A stretch of DNA of 64,000 nt from Arthrobacter alpinus (GCF_001294625.1 NZ_CP012677.1:620001-684000); one strand, 5' to 3'. Shown: positions 44,810 through 54,112, numbered from the stretch's first letter. Numbers and translations: made by a program. The notes: generated by a model from the letters alone, not told the origin.

Positions 44810-46291
44810 CTAGGCCGGTGTGCTTGCGGCCTCCTGTTCCATGTGCTTGCTCTTGGTGGGTTTCCTTCTAACGGGAGGCTCTGAAACGGTACGTCCGGGA
44901 GGGACCAGGACAGTACCCACAAGCGATGCCTGAATGTCCTTCATCTCAGCGGCATTTTCAGCCAGCGCGTCAATTCTTGTCCGAAGGCACTCGCCCACGA
45001 TCAGGACGGAGTCCGACAGACGCCCGGCCGCCAGTCGGCTGGCGTGGGGCGCATCAGGTGGCAGTGCAAGAACTATGAGGGTTCCCGTTTCTTGGGAGAC
45101 GATTTCCCGGCGAACCACCTCCGTAACAAAGTCATCAGCTCCCGAACCGGCAATGGTTGGGGCTGTGCGCAGAACCGACCAAGAGCTGATGACTTCCGAG
45201 CGGAACACTACGGTGCCCTTCTGCGGGTCGTCGGTTACCAGTTGCATCCCATTGGAACCAGCTCGCATCTCTGAATCTGAAACGCCCATGAGAACTAGCC
45301 TGACTTTGGTACCCGACTGAGCGAGAACAATCGACAGGTTTGTCGCCACATCGGAGGGACTACCGATGGTTTCGTCGATGACGGTGAGCACCCTCAGGTG
45401 TTTGCCAACGTCGGCCAGTAATCGTTCGCGTATAACGCGAAAGCTATCCAGATCTTTGCCAACCGCAGGAACAGACGCCTTGGCCAGAGACAATTTGGCC
45501 AGCACAGGCCCGGCTCCGGCGCCACGCACGTCATACCAGTCCCGTACACGGCGGTCCAGAATATTCACTGCAAAGGCCGCGATGAGCCCCAAGACAAGAC
45601 CACCGAGGAGTCCCGTTGCCAGCACCGTGCTCTTCTGGGGTGCATAGGTTACGGCATTCTGTGTGGCCGGATTCAAGACGCTGCCGCCACTTGTGTCTAT
45701 CAAAGACAGCAGGTTCAGCTGTGACTGAACGCTACCGAGCTGTGCCTGGATGGACGGCGCATTTGTAAGATTCGCCGAAGCGAGGCGTGTATCCAAAGCG
45801 GTCAGCTGGTCAGAAAGCTGACTTTGGAGTTTTTCCTTCTTCGCCGTTGCTTGAGCTTGCCGATAAGCAATATAGGCATTAGCGATTGCATCAGCACCCG
45901 ACTGTGCCAAGACATCTGATGTCGATGTGAATGAGATCTTCATGGTGGTGGCGTTGGCCGCAGTGGCAACAGCGACGCCAGCACGCAAGGCCTCGACGCT
46001 GTCACCGTTGTGCAGCGTTTCTGCCGCGGCTTTTGCCACTTCATAGGAGGTAGCCAACTGCGTCTCCGTGGTGGCATCGAGAAGGGCAGATCCAGCCTTT
46101 GCGGGGCTGAATGGATCCGAAACAATGACATTCAGATTCACTAGCGTTGATGCCGTCACGTTGACTGGCGTCAAAGAAATATATCCAACTGCAACTACGA
46201 CTCCCAAAATAGTAAGCATCGTGATGGTTTTCCACTGTCGGCGCATCACAACGGCATAATGTCCGAGACCGACAGACGATTTGTCGTCCAT
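44810..46291 (-). CDS. Wzz-type chain-length/co-polymerase protein with degenerate BY-kinase-like domain
   Basis: A 493-residue inner-membrane protein. Two membrane segments (about residues 25-45 and 225-245) enclose an extracytoplasmic coiled-coil region, as in Wzz/Wzc chain-length regulators. The cytoplasmic C-terminal half follows the pattern of bacterial tyrosine kinases, but the Walker A place (normally GEGKST) reads IGSPSDVATNLSIVLAQSG and Walker A' reads LVLMGVSDSE; no tyrosine cluster ends the protein. It is thus probably an inactive kinase-like scaffold. GAGGAAC precedes ATG 46291. Divergent from the polymerase gene. Confidence 0.8.
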   Translation of the reverse strand: MDDKSSVGLGHYAVVMRRQWKTITMLTILGVVVAVGYISLTPVNVTASTLVNLNVIVSDPFSPAKAGSALLDATTETQLATSYEVAKAAAETLHNGDSVEALRAGVAVATAANATTMKISFTSTSDVLAQSGADAIANAYIAYRQAQATAKKEKLQSQLSDQLTALDTRLASANLTNAPSIQAQLGSVQSQLNLLSLIDTSGGSVLNPATQNAVTYAPQKSTVLATGLLGGLVLGLIAAFAVNILDRRVRDWYDVRGAGAGPVLAKLSLAKASVPAVGKDLDSFRVIRERLLADVGKHLRVLTVIDETIGSPSDVATNLSIVLAQSGTKVRLVLMGVSDSEMRAGSNGMQLVTDDPQKGTVVFRSEVISSWSVLRTAPTIAGSGADDFVTEVVRREIVSQETGTLIVLALPPDAPHASRLAAGRLSDSVLIVGECLRTRIDALAENAAEMKDIQASLVGTVLVPPGRTVSEPPVRRKPTKSKHMEQEAASTPA

Positions 46292-46478
46292 TTGTTCCTC
46301 TATTCGCTTCCCCAGCTTGCAGCGTGGCGTCCAAACACACTCCATCGTGATGAATCGGGGAGGTGTCGGGACGCGACCATTGATCAGATCCTATAATTCG
46401 CGACCGGAAACGTATACAGGTAGTCCTTCGGATTGTAGGTAGTGCCAAAGACGCTGCCGGGTACTCTGGTTGAAACCG

Positions 46479-46507
46479 TTGCCACAATGGCATTCCGCTT
46501 GTAATAC
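46479..46507 (+). promoter_or_regulatory. Promoter of the polymerase-acetyltransferase operon
   Basis: TTGCCA (46479-46484) and TAATAC (46502-46507) are separated by 17 bases, a near-consensus housekeeping promoter. Transcription would start near 46514, giving a short leader. Confidence 0.6.
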
Positions 46508-46530
46508 TGAGATTCACTACCGAAACGAGG

Positions 46531-47892
46531 ATGGGCGGGGGCATGATCTCGGAACTGCAAGAGGAGTCTCGTAAGCTACCGTTTCGGAGAAATCGTAACG
46601 AAGACAAGGGGCTGTTGCCCAGAAATTTGAACGGGACTGCCCATCTTCCGGCGTGGCCGTTTGCCTTGGTCTTCGTGGGATATCCATTGTGGTGGCTCTT
46701 GGGTCTCAGCGATTTCATCTGGCTCGCCGCCGGCGGAATAATGTTTCTATACCTTATAAGGTTCCGTGCTGTGCAAGTGCCGCGCGGGTTCGGAATCTGG
46801 CTACTCTTCCTAATCTGGATGACATGTTCCGGAATTCAGATTGATAGCCCCGACCGGCTCTTTGGGTTCATATACAGATTTCTCATTTATGTATCTGTTA
46901 CCACAATATTTCTATATGTTTACAACTCTGACGCATTAACAAGCCGTCGAGTCTTGGGTAATTTGGTAATCTTTTGGGTGTTTATAATTATTGGAGGCTA
47001 TCTTGGTCTGATGTTTCCAACTGTTGTCATCAATACGCCCCTCAGTTATATACTCCCTAAATCACTTATGCAAAATGAGCTTTTGAATCAAATGGCTATC
47101 AGGCGACTGACGCAATACAATCCAGATGCTTGGTTTAAAATTGATCCTCGCCCCAGTGCTCCATTCCTCTATACGAACAATTGGGGCGCAGCGTTCTCCC
47201 TATTACTGCCATTGGTAGCGGCCTATCTCTGGAAAGTTAAGGGTGAAAAGAAGTTCTGGTTCATTCTCGTTGCCTTGCCGATTTCATTCGTGCCGGCTGT
47301 ACTAACTCTGAATCGGGGCATGTTTCTTGGGCTTGGGGTTGCACTTCTTTACGCCGGGGCCAGGTTTGCGCTCGCCGGAAATAAGAAAGGGATCGGCGGA
47401 GTCCTGACGTTGGGCCTGGTGGCACTGGTTGCTTTGCAACTATTTCCGGTGACACGACTCGTCGAGGCGCGGCTGGAGTCAAGCACCAGCACTGAAGATC
47501 GGGGGAACCTCTATGTCGAGGCGTTCACTGAGACGTTGCAGTCGCCCATGTTTGGTTTTGGAGCTCCACGGCCATCCACGACAATTGGCGCTCCTTCAGT
47601 GGGGACCCAAGGGCAGTTCTGGATGGTTCTGTATTCCCATGGGTTCGTTGGTGTCGCATTCTTCACCTTGGCGTTCATTGTGTTGTTCTTTGCAACTATT
47701 CGGCACACTAATCCCGTGGTTTTGGCCGGCAACACGGTTCTGTTGGTTGCTTTGGTAGAAATCTTCTACTACGGCATGCTGACGACAGGTCTCGTGTTTA
47801 TGTTCGTTGCTGCAGCAGTCGCTCTGAAGGAGCCAGTGAAAAATGAAAGCATCAAAGTACCAATAGCACAGGAGGAAAGCCATCAAACTTAG
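46531..47892 (+). CDS. O-antigen polymerase/ligase-like membrane protein (Wzy)
   Basis: A 453-residue protein with about 11-12 hydrophobic segments and the Wzy_C-type features: a large extracytoplasmic loop (about residues 150-230), an ALPISFVPAVLTLNRGMFLG segment, and a late RGNLYVEAFTETLQ ... GFGAP stretch followed by SHGFVGVAFFTL. It should polymerise the flipped repeat units. ATG 46531 is listed, with ATG 46543 as alternative. The gene is clearly more AT-rich than its neighbours, as common for Wzy genes gained by transfer. The acetyltransferase gene overlaps or nearly abuts its end. Confidence 0.85.
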   Translation: MGGGMISELQEESRKLPFRRNRNEDKGLLPRNLNGTAHLPAWPFALVFVGYPLWWLLGLSDFIWLAAGGIMFLYLIRFRAVQVPRGFGIWLLFLIWMTCSGIQIDSPDRLFGFIYRFLIYVSVTTIFLYVYNSDALTSRRVLGNLVIFWVFIIIGGYLGLMFPTVVINTPLSYILPKSLMQNELLNQMAIRRLTQYNPDAWFKIDPRPSAPFLYTNNWGAAFSLLLPLVAAYLWKVKGEKKFWFILVALPISFVPAVLTLNRGMFLGLGVALLYAGARFALAGNKKGIGGVLTLGLVALVALQLFPVTRLVEARLESSTSTEDRGNLYVEAFTETLQSPMFGFGAPRPSTTIGAPSVGTQGQFWMVLYSHGFVGVAFFTLAFIVLFFATIRHTNPVVLAGNTVLLVALVEIFYYGMLTTGLVFMFVAAAVALKEPVKNESIKVPIAQEESHQT

Positions 47893-48379
47893 AGACGATA
47901 TTCAAGCTGATATGCACGCCAACCGCAACCAGAAGAAGGGTCAGGTGGTGGCCATTGCCTACCGGATTGCGAATGCGGCCAGGAAGCCTTTGGGTAAGCG
48001 ACCATCGTTGCCGGCCAAGTTCGTGGGCGTCCTATACCGGGTCTTCGTCGAGTGGGTACTCGGCATAGAAATTCCCTGGCGGACCCAGATCGGGGTGCCA
48101 CTTCGCCTCTATCATGGCGTGGGCATCGTCATCAACGACCAGAGCATCATTGGCAACAACGTTGGTATTCGGCAAAACGTCACGATCGGCAACAAGGGTG
48201 TGGCGGGGCCATGCCCCGTGATCGAAGATGATGTTGAGATTGGTGCTGGCGCCATCATTCTTGGTGGCATCACGATTGGTGCAGGTGCCAAAATTGGAGC
48301 CGGCGCCGTGGTGACGAAGGACGTGCCGCCAGGGTTTACCGCCATGGGAAATCCTGCAACCATGCGTGCGCCAGAATGA
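47882..48379 (+). CDS. Hexapeptide-repeat O-acetyltransferase (serine acetyltransferase/WcaB-like), possible ATC start
   Basis: A left-handed beta-helix acetyltransferase with LYHGVGIVIND (catalytic His) and hexapeptide turns from NVGIRQNVTIGNKG to VIEDDVEIGAGAIILGGI and IGAGAVVTKDVPPG. It likely adds acetyl groups to the polysaccharide. The first ATG is 47912, but no ribosome site stands before it, whereas AGGAGG (47870-47875) is exactly six bases before an in-frame ATC at 47882, giving the N-terminus IKLRDDIQADMHANRN, like that of relatives. I therefore list 47882 and regard ATG 47912 as the fallback. The start overlaps the polymerase stop. Confidence 0.75.
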   Translation: MKLRDDIQADMHANRNQKKGQVVAIAYRIANAARKPLGKRPSLPAKFVGVLYRVFVEWVLGIEIPWRTQIGVPLRLYHGVGIVINDQSIIGNNVGIRQNVTIGNKGVAGPCPVIEDDVEIGAGAIILGGITIGAGAKIGAGAVVTKDVPPGFTAMGNPATMRAPE

Positions 48380-48381
48380 AA

Positions 48382-49590
48382 CTATTTCGCGTTGTAGACA
48401 TCGACTCCGAATTTGTTTAGGTTCGGGACGCCAGCATAGCCAAGGTAGGGAAGGCTGAAAATGTTTTCAATGCTGCCAAGCAAACTGTAGTGATTGTAAA
48501 CAGTTTCTGAGGTGGACCCCGGCTTGATGAACGGCGACAAGATTAGGGCACCGACTCTCCCTCCGCCGGGACCAAAAATTTCTTTCAGAGGAGCACCTGG
48601 ACCTTGGTCGGTTTCCTTTGCTGCGGCCTCGCTAGAGGCGAGGCTTCCGGCTGCACCCTCTTCGTCGCCTTCATCAAAGGTGATCACCAACATCCCGTCT
48701 TGCTTGAAAGCAGGAGAGTTGGTAATTTTCGGCACCCATTCACGCAACCACGCATCGGAGGCAGGCAGCCCGCCCGGGGTTCCGTCCACACAGGGGTTGT
48801 CGTGCCCGTCGTGGCACAGGTTTGGTGTTATGTAGCTGAGGTTAGCCGTGGTGACCGTCGATTTCAGGGCATTTGTCAGTTCAGAAAGGTCCACAACATT
48901 GCTGGCGCAGTCGGTGGAGCCGGTAATGCTTGCAAAGTACATGAAGGGGTTGTGGCGGGTGGTGTATTGATCGCCAACTCGGGCCTTCTTGGTTTGATCT
49001 GCAGTATCGAGCACTGGGTGGCGGCACGGTGTTGACATGTCTTCCATATACGCCTTCCAGGAAAGGCCGTTGGCCGTCAGCTGCCCTGCAACGGTCTGCA
49101 CGGATGCGGGGTAGAGGCACCCTTTTCCGGCTTGCTGGCCGTAGTCGGTAACGCCTGTTGACACAAACGAGTGATAGACGGCGCAGTCATTGATCGTATT
49201 GGTGTTGGGGCCCTGACCTGAGAGCTGACCGATGTAGTTAGGCAGTGAACTGTGATAGATCGCGTAATAGTTATCCAACAATAGACCGTCTGCGCGGAGG
49301 GTTTTTGAGAGGTAGGGCGCCTTCGAGGCGGGCCCCCACGCCCGGGCGTAGTCGGTGTTCTCTAGGTTGATGACAAAGACGTGTTGGGGATTTGGCTGGC
49401 TGGATGTTGAAGTTGCCCCCGACATCGGGCTGCTGGCAGTTGGAGTGGGTGTCATGTTCGCGGTCACAAAGACCAACGCCGTTACAATGGTCAGCCCGAG
49501 TATCGCAAGCCCGATTTTGACTCTGAGGAGGCGAGGTGCGCGGGGGAGATGGGAGGCGGTATGGATTCTTTTGGCCACGTGCGGTTCCAT
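48382..49590 (-). CDS. Secreted or membrane-anchored phosphoesterase (acid phosphatase family)
   Basis: A 402-residue protein with an N-terminal membrane/signal segment (LLRVKIGLAILGLTIVTALV) and a phosphoesterase-family domain of the alkaline-phosphatase superfamily: VFVINLENTDYARAWG with the early metal-binding Asn/Glu, NYYAIYHSSLPNYIGQLSG, and VITFDEGDEEG near the C-terminal metal site. Relatives include phospholipase C-like and phosphatidylinositol-phosphatase proteins. It converges with the acetyltransferase gene (2-base gap) and diverges from sufS. Confidence 0.85.
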   Translation of the reverse strand: MEPHVAKRIHTASHLPRAPRLLRVKIGLAILGLTIVTALVFVTANMTPTPTASSPMSGATSTSSQPNPQHVFVINLENTDYARAWGPASKAPYLSKTLRADGLLLDNYYAIYHSSLPNYIGQLSGQGPNTNTINDCAVYHSFVSTGVTDYGQQAGKGCLYPASVQTVAGQLTANGLSWKAYMEDMSTPCRHPVLDTADQTKKARVGDQYTTRHNPFMYFASITGSTDCASNVVDLSELTNALKSTVTTANLSYITPNLCHDGHDNPCVDGTPGGLPASDAWLREWVPKITNSPAFKQDGMLVITFDEGDEEGAAGSLASSEAAAKETDQGPGAPLKEIFGPGGGRVGALILSPFIKPGSTSETVYNHYSLLGSIENIFSLPYLGYAGVPNLNKFGVDVYNAK

Positions 49591-49727
49591 TCGTCTAATT
49601 GCGGCATCTCACCGATGAGTAATGTTCAATTAGTAGCATCTGAGGCAACCCCGGTCTACCCGTGCCGAGGCGCGGGTGGAAGTGGGAGAATGGATTATCA
49701 ACGCTTAATTCACTTGGAGTAGGTACC

Positions 49728-51050
49728 GTGTCTGTCTCATCCCACCCCGATCGGTTGATCGCACCCATGCCCGCATTGACGGACACGGATGTGCTCCGCA
49801 TTCGCAACGACTTCCCCATCCTGGCCCAGGACGTCAACGGGCAACCATTGGTGTACTTGGATTCCGGGGCCACCTCGCAAAAGCCCATCAGCGTGATGGA
49901 GGCCGAGCAGGAGTTCTATGAACAGCGCAACTCTGCCGTGCACCGCGGGGCGCACACCTTGGCGGTGGCAGCCACCGATGTTTTTGAGGATGCCCGTGCA
50001 ACCGTTGCCGCGTTCATCGGCGCCCAAGAGAACGAGCTTATCTGGACGGCCAACGCCACGGCGGGGCTGAACCTGCTCGCGTACTCCTTCGGCAACGCCA
50101 GTATTGGCGAGGTCCCCCCGGAAGCCCGCCAGTTCGCCGTCGGGCCCGGGGATGAGGTGCTCGTGACTGAGATGGAACACCACGCCAACCTGGTCCCGTG
50201 GCAGGAACTTTGCCGTCGCACCGGGGCGGGGCTGAAATTCATCCCCGTCATGGACGACGGCACCTTGGACATGGAAGCCGCGTCCGCACTGTTCACCCAG
50301 CGCACCAAAGTCTTTTCCTTCACACACGTCTCCAACGTCACCGGCGTCATCAACCCCGTGGTGGAGCTCACACGCATGGCGCACGACGTCGGGGCCCTGG
50401 TGATCCTTGACGCGTGCCAGTCAGCGCCGCACCTGGCCCTGGACGTCAAGGCCCTGGACATCGACTTCGCCGTATTCTCCGGGCACAAGATGCTGGCCCC
50501 CACCGGCATCGGAGCGCTGTTTGGCCGAGCCGAGCTCCTCGACGCCATGCCGCCCTTCTTGACCGGGGGCTCCATGATCACCACCGTCACCATGGAAAAA
50601 GCCCGCTACCTGCCCGCGCCGCAACGCTTTGAGGCCGGCACCCAGGCCATCTCCCAGGCAGCCGCCCTGGCCGCCGCCGTCAACTACCTCACCGAGACGG
50701 GCATGGAACGGATCCACCAGTGGGAGTCCCTGCTGGGCCAGCGCATGGTGGCCGGGCTGGATGCGATCCCCGGCATCAGGGTGCTGGGACCTCCAGTGGG
50801 CATACCCCGGGCGGGGCTGGCCGCGTTTGAGGTGGACGGCGTGCACGCGCACGACGTCGGCCAGTACCTCGACTCCGCCGGCATCGCCGTCCGCGTGGGT
50901 CACCATTGCGCCCAGCCGCTGCACCGCCGTCTCGGGTTGAACGCCTCCACCCGGGCCAGCGCCTACCTTTACAACACCACAGCCGAGGTGGATGCATTCC
51001 TGGCCGCAGTGGCCCGGGTGCGCCCGTACTTCGGTGTGACAGGAGCATAA
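49728..51050 (+). CDS. sufS: Cysteine desulfurase SufS
   Basis: PLP enzyme that takes sulfur from cysteine for iron-sulfur cluster assembly. The 440-residue group II desulfurase has VYLDSGATSQKP, the PLP-Lys in FSGHKMLAPTGIGALFG and the active-site Cys loop in RVGHHCAQPLHRRLG. GTG 49728 has GGAG eight bases upstream and gives MSVSSHPDR; an internal Met (MPALTD) is a later alternative. sufU follows after five bases, the usual pair in Gram-positive bacteria. Confidence 0.95.
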   Translation: MSVSSHPDRLIAPMPALTDTDVLRIRNDFPILAQDVNGQPLVYLDSGATSQKPISVMEAEQEFYEQRNSAVHRGAHTLAVAATDVFEDARATVAAFIGAQENELIWTANATAGLNLLAYSFGNASIGEVPPEARQFAVGPGDEVLVTEMEHHANLVPWQELCRRTGAGLKFIPVMDDGTLDMEAASALFTQRTKVFSFTHVSNVTGVINPVVELTRMAHDVGALVILDACQSAPHLALDVKALDIDFAVFSGHKMLAPTGIGALFGRAELLDAMPPFLTGGSMITTVTMEKARYLPAPQRFEAGTQAISQAAALAAAVNYLTETGMERIHQWESLLGQRMVAGLDAIPGIRVLGPPVGIPRAGLAAFEVDGVHAHDVGQYLDSAGIAVRVGHHCAQPLHRRLGLNASTRASAYLYNTTAEVDAFLAAVARVRPYFGVTGA

Positions 51051-51055
51051 AAGCA

Positions 51056-51517
51056 ATGAGCGCCTTGGATTCGCTGTACCAGCAGATCATTTTGGAACAT
51101 GCCAAGACCCGCACGGGTGCGGATCTGCCCAACGACCAGTTGCAGGGACTGCATCTGCCCGCCGGTGTGGGGCAATGCCATCAGCTCAACCCCGTCTGTG
51201 GGGATGAGATCACGCTGCGCGTGGAAACCGTTGGCGGGGCCGTGTCGGGGATTCACTGGGCCGGGGACGGCTGCTCCATTTCCATGGCATCGGCGTCGAT
51301 CCTGAGCGAGCTCATAGAGGGGCTCGGTGTTGACGAGGTGCACGGGCTGATTGCCAACTTTCGAGAAGTTATGCGCTCCCGCGGGAAGCTGGAGGCCGAC
51401 GAGGACATCCTCGGGGACGCCGCAGCACTCTCCGGCGTTTCCAAGTTCCCTGCCAGGGTCAAGTGCGCCATGCTTGCCTGGGTGGCCGCCGAGGACGCGC
51501 TAAACCAGACCCGCTAA
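51056..51517 (+). CDS. sufU: SufU sulfur-transfer/Fe-S scaffold-like protein
   Basis: Zinc-dependent sulfurtransferase partner of SufS. The 153-residue protein has the three conserved Cys sites NPVCGDE, GDGCSISMAS and RVKCAMLAW, and the 18-21 residue insertion typical of SufU as opposed to IscU. ATG 51056 lies close behind the sufS stop, with AGGAG eight bases upstream. Confidence 0.94.
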   Translation: MSALDSLYQQIILEHAKTRTGADLPNDQLQGLHLPAGVGQCHQLNPVCGDEITLRVETVGGAVSGIHWAGDGCSISMASASILSELIEGLGVDEVHGLIANFREVMRSRGKLEADEDILGDAAALSGVSKFPARVKCAMLAWVAAEDALNQTR

Positions 51518-51563
51518 AGTCCGGCTCGTAGGGTACTGAGGTTTTTTACCCCAAGTTTGCGGG

Positions 51564-52031
51564 CTATTCCACAGTGGGGACACTGTTGTGAGCGGACTTT
51601 CGCCGGGCCCTCCGGAGAAGGCGGCTCCTAACGGCCAGGACGCACACGGCCCCCAGCAAGGCTCCGCTGGTGTTCGCAACCATGTCATGCCAATCGGCCA
51701 CCCGTGAGGGAAGGACCGATGACTGGGTCAGCTCGATGGCGGTGGAGGTAGCGGCCGCCATCACTACTGCGAGCCACCAATACCGGAGGGCAAGCCGCAG
51801 CGCAAGGACCACCCCGAAGGGCACGAACAACAAGATGTTCGAGCCAAATTCGACCATTCGGTACAGGGGCAGCCGCCTAGGCACACCGTGCCTGTGAAGC
51901 CACTTGAAGAGGTCCACGAGCATGGCATCGATGGGCCTATCCACGGGGGAAGGCCAAAAGGCGATAGCGGCAAGGGCCGCAAAATATACGATTGCCAGAA
52001 TCAATGCCGCGCGATGTCTGCTGGTGCTCAC
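51564..52031 (-). CDS. VanZ-like family membrane protein
   Basis: A 155-residue protein with four hydrophobic segments and the VanZ pattern NILLFVPFGVVLAL ... STAIELTQSSVLPSRVADWHDMVANTSGALLG. Most actinobacterial members have no link to glycopeptide resistance and their role is unknown. It converges with sufU. Confidence 0.85.
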   Translation of the reverse strand: MSTSRHRAALILAIVYFAALAAIAFWPSPVDRPIDAMLVDLFKWLHRHGVPRRLPLYRMVEFGSNILLFVPFGVVLALRLALRYWWLAVVMAAATSTAIELTQSSVLPSRVADWHDMVANTSGALLGAVCVLAVRSRLLRRARRKSAHNSVPTVE

Positions 52032-52091
52032 GCTGTTCAGTCTAGGACCGCACGAGGCAACGCGGCAGGATTCGCACCGGTTTCAGCGGGC

Positions 52092-53399
52092 TCAACCACC
52101 GGGCCGGTGGAACACATCCGGGATGCCGTCACCGTCGTCGTCGAGGGATTCCAGCTCCGCCAGCTTGCGATAGTGCCGGTTCCGGCTGCGCAGCACGACG
52201 GCGGCCAGCAGGGCTGCGACGAGCGAACCGGCCAGGATGGCCACCTTGGCGTGGCTGTAATGCGGGCTATCGTCACCGAAGCTGAGTTCGCTGATCAACA
52301 AGGACACGGTGAATCCGACCCCGGCCAGCAGCGCCAGTCCGACGACATCAATCCAGGCGAGCCCGTCGTCGAGCGTGGCCTTGGTGGTCTTGGTCACAAG
52401 CCAGGTGGCGCCAAAAACGCCAACGAACTTGCCCAGGACCAGGGCCGCGATGATGCCGATGGCCACGGAGTCGGTGAAGGCCGATTTGAGCCCGGACACC
52501 CCACCGAGGGCGACCCCGGCGGAGAAGAAGGCAAACAAGGGCACGGCGATTCCGGCGGAGACGGGACGGACGACGTGCTCAAAGTGCTCGGCGAGGCCGG
52601 GTCCGGCGTCGGGACCGCCGCGCTTGGCTGAACGAATGACGGGAACGGCGAAGCCCAGCAAGACACCGGCCACCGTGGCATGGACGCCAGAGGCGTGGAC
52701 GAGCGTCCAGGTGGCGAAGGCCAGTGGGAGCAGCAGATACCAGGAACGGATACGCTTTTGCACCAGCCAGGTGAACGCCAGTAACGGCAAAGCGGCCAAG
52801 GCCAGGAAGCCGAAGTGCATCTCGCCGGGGTAGAAGACGGCGATGATGGCAATGGCGATCAGGTCATCCACCACGGCCAGGGTCAGCAGGAAAGTGCGCA
52901 GGGCACTGGGCAGGTGGGTGCTGATGACGGCAAGGACTGCCAGAGCGAAGGCGATGTCGGTGGCGGTGGGGATAGCCCAACCCTTGAGGACTTCAGGGCC
53001 GGCTGTGAGGTTGATGAGCACGAAGAAGAGGGCCGGGACAATGACTCCGCCCACGGCCGCGGTGATGGGGACGACGGCGCGGGCCGGGTTGCGCAGATCT
53101 CCCGCCACAAACTCCCGCTTGAGCTCAAGGCCGGCGACAAAGAAGAAGATGGCCAGCAACCCGTCCGAAGCCCAGCCGCCCAGGCTGAGGTTCAGATGCC
53201 AGGCTTCCGGACCGATCTTGAAGTCACGGAGGGCGAAGTAGCTTTCAGCAATGGGGGAGTTGGCCCAGACCAACGCTATGACCGTGGCGGCGAGCAGGAG
53301 TGCCCCACCAACGGTTTCGGAACGCAGAATTTCGCTGATGCGCACGGATTCGGAGTAACTTCCGCGGGCGAATACTCTTCGGGGTGAGGGGAGACTCAT
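52092..53399 (-). CDS. nhaA: Na+/H+ antiporter NhaA
   Basis: Inner-membrane antiporter that expels Na+ in exchange for H+ and controls pH and salt tolerance. The 435-residue protein has about 12 membrane segments and the family motifs [26 protein letters not shown] with the adjacent Asp, and [16 protein letters not shown] with the transport Asp pair. ATG 53399 (MSLPSPRRV) is chosen by family length; TTG 53444 is possible. The C-terminal cytoplasmic tail is extended. Confidence 0.94.
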   Translation of the reverse strand: MSLPSPRRVFARGSYSESVRISEILRSETVGGALLLAATVIALVWANSPIAESYFALRDFKIGPEAWHLNLSLGGWASDGLLAIFFFVAGLELKREFVAGDLRNPARAVVPITAAVGGVIVPALFFVLINLTAGPEVLKGWAIPTATDIAFALAVLAVISTHLPSALRTFLLTLAVVDDLIAIAIIAVFYPGEMHFGFLALAALPLLAFTWLVQKRIRSWYLLLPLAFATWTLVHASGVHATVAGVLLGFAVPVIRSAKRGGPDAGPGLAEHFEHVVRPVSAGIAVPLFAFFSAGVALGGVSGLKSAFTDSVAIGIIAALVLGKFVGVFGATWLVTKTTKATLDDGLAWIDVVGLALLAGVGFTVSLLISELSFGDDSPHYSHAKVAILAGSLVAALLAAVVLRSRNRHYRKLAELESLDDDGDGIPDVFHRPGG

Positions 53400-53528
53400 G
53401 GGCTTTAGCCTACTTAAGTGGAGCGAACGATCGTCGGAGATCAAACGGGGTTGACAATAATATTGCCGACCAGACTTCCCGGCGCACCTGAATCTATTCT
53501 ACAACGCGCCAGTGCGGCTGCGGTGCAG

Positions 53529-53897
53529 CTACGCGGCGTTGACGTACGAGGTTTTCAAGTGGTAGGCGGTCTGGTTCCCGCACAACTGCAGTGCCGGCAG
53601 TGTCTTGGCGGCTGCACCAGGACACCCGCCTTCGAGCGATCGGATCAGGTCAGTGGCCAATTCTCCCAGCCTGGCGGCTCCGACCATCATGCTGGAACTT
53701 CGCAGGCTCAGGGCCGCATCCATCGCATCGTCTTTTTGACCGGTCGTGACAGCGTCACAAATTCTGTTGAAGCGCTGCGGCCACATGTCGACATAACGGC
53801 ACACAAAACTCCGGCAGAGCGCTTGCTCGCCGTCGAGGGACTCTTCAAGAGAGTGAAGCGTGGCGGTGCACACGAGGGGCAACATGGTAACTGTCAT
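53529..53897 (-). CDS. Hpt-like protein lacking the phospho-accepting histidine (copy 1)
   Basis: A 122-residue helical protein. The segment AALSLRSSSMMVGAARLGEL has the shape of the Hpt core (A-A-H-x-L-K-G-S-S-x-x-x-G-A-x-x-L), but His is Leu and Lys-Gly is Arg-Ser, so it cannot accept phosphate there. ATG 53897 is chosen because the paralogue at 62631 aligns from this point (LPLVC/VPLVC). It lies downstream of sensor kinase copy 1 on the same strand, with a 240-base gap holding an 11-bp-spaced direct repeat. It may act as a docking or inhibitory partner of a kinase. Confidence 0.6.
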   Translation of the reverse strand: MTVTMLPLVCTATLHSLEESLDGEQALCRSFVCRYVDMWPQRFNRICDAVTTGQKDDAMDAALSLRSSSMMVGAARLGELATDLIRSLEGGCPGAAAKTLPALQLCGNQTAYHLKTSYVNAA

Positions 53898-54093
53898 GCT
53901 TTTCGCCTGCCTCCTGACCATCCATTGCCGTCGCATCGAACCTGCGCTGATTACCTACAATAACGTTTGAAAGCGTCCATTTGACTCTTTTTTGCTTTAT
54001 TTTCAACAACCTGACGCAACCTTAAGCAAACGGGCGATTCTGGAGCTTTTGGTCCTAACCTTTTGACTAGATTCTGTAATATTTGGCCGGTGA

Positions 54094-54112
54094 TCTTGAG
54101 CTTTTCTTGAGC
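54094..54112. promoter_or_regulatory. Direct repeat of TCTTGAGC with 11-bp period (site 1)
   Basis: TCTTGAGCTTTTCTTGAGC: two identical 8-mers whose starts are 11 bases apart, the spacing used by OmpR/PhoB-type dimers. It lies about 200 bases upstream of the Hpt-like gene. An almost identical site occurs at 55972. Confidence 0.5.

Noticed and set aside
51564..52031. Glycopeptide resistance by a VanZ protein
   Set aside because: VanZ-like proteins are widespread in actinobacteria without van genes; no vanHAX or vanRS is nearby.
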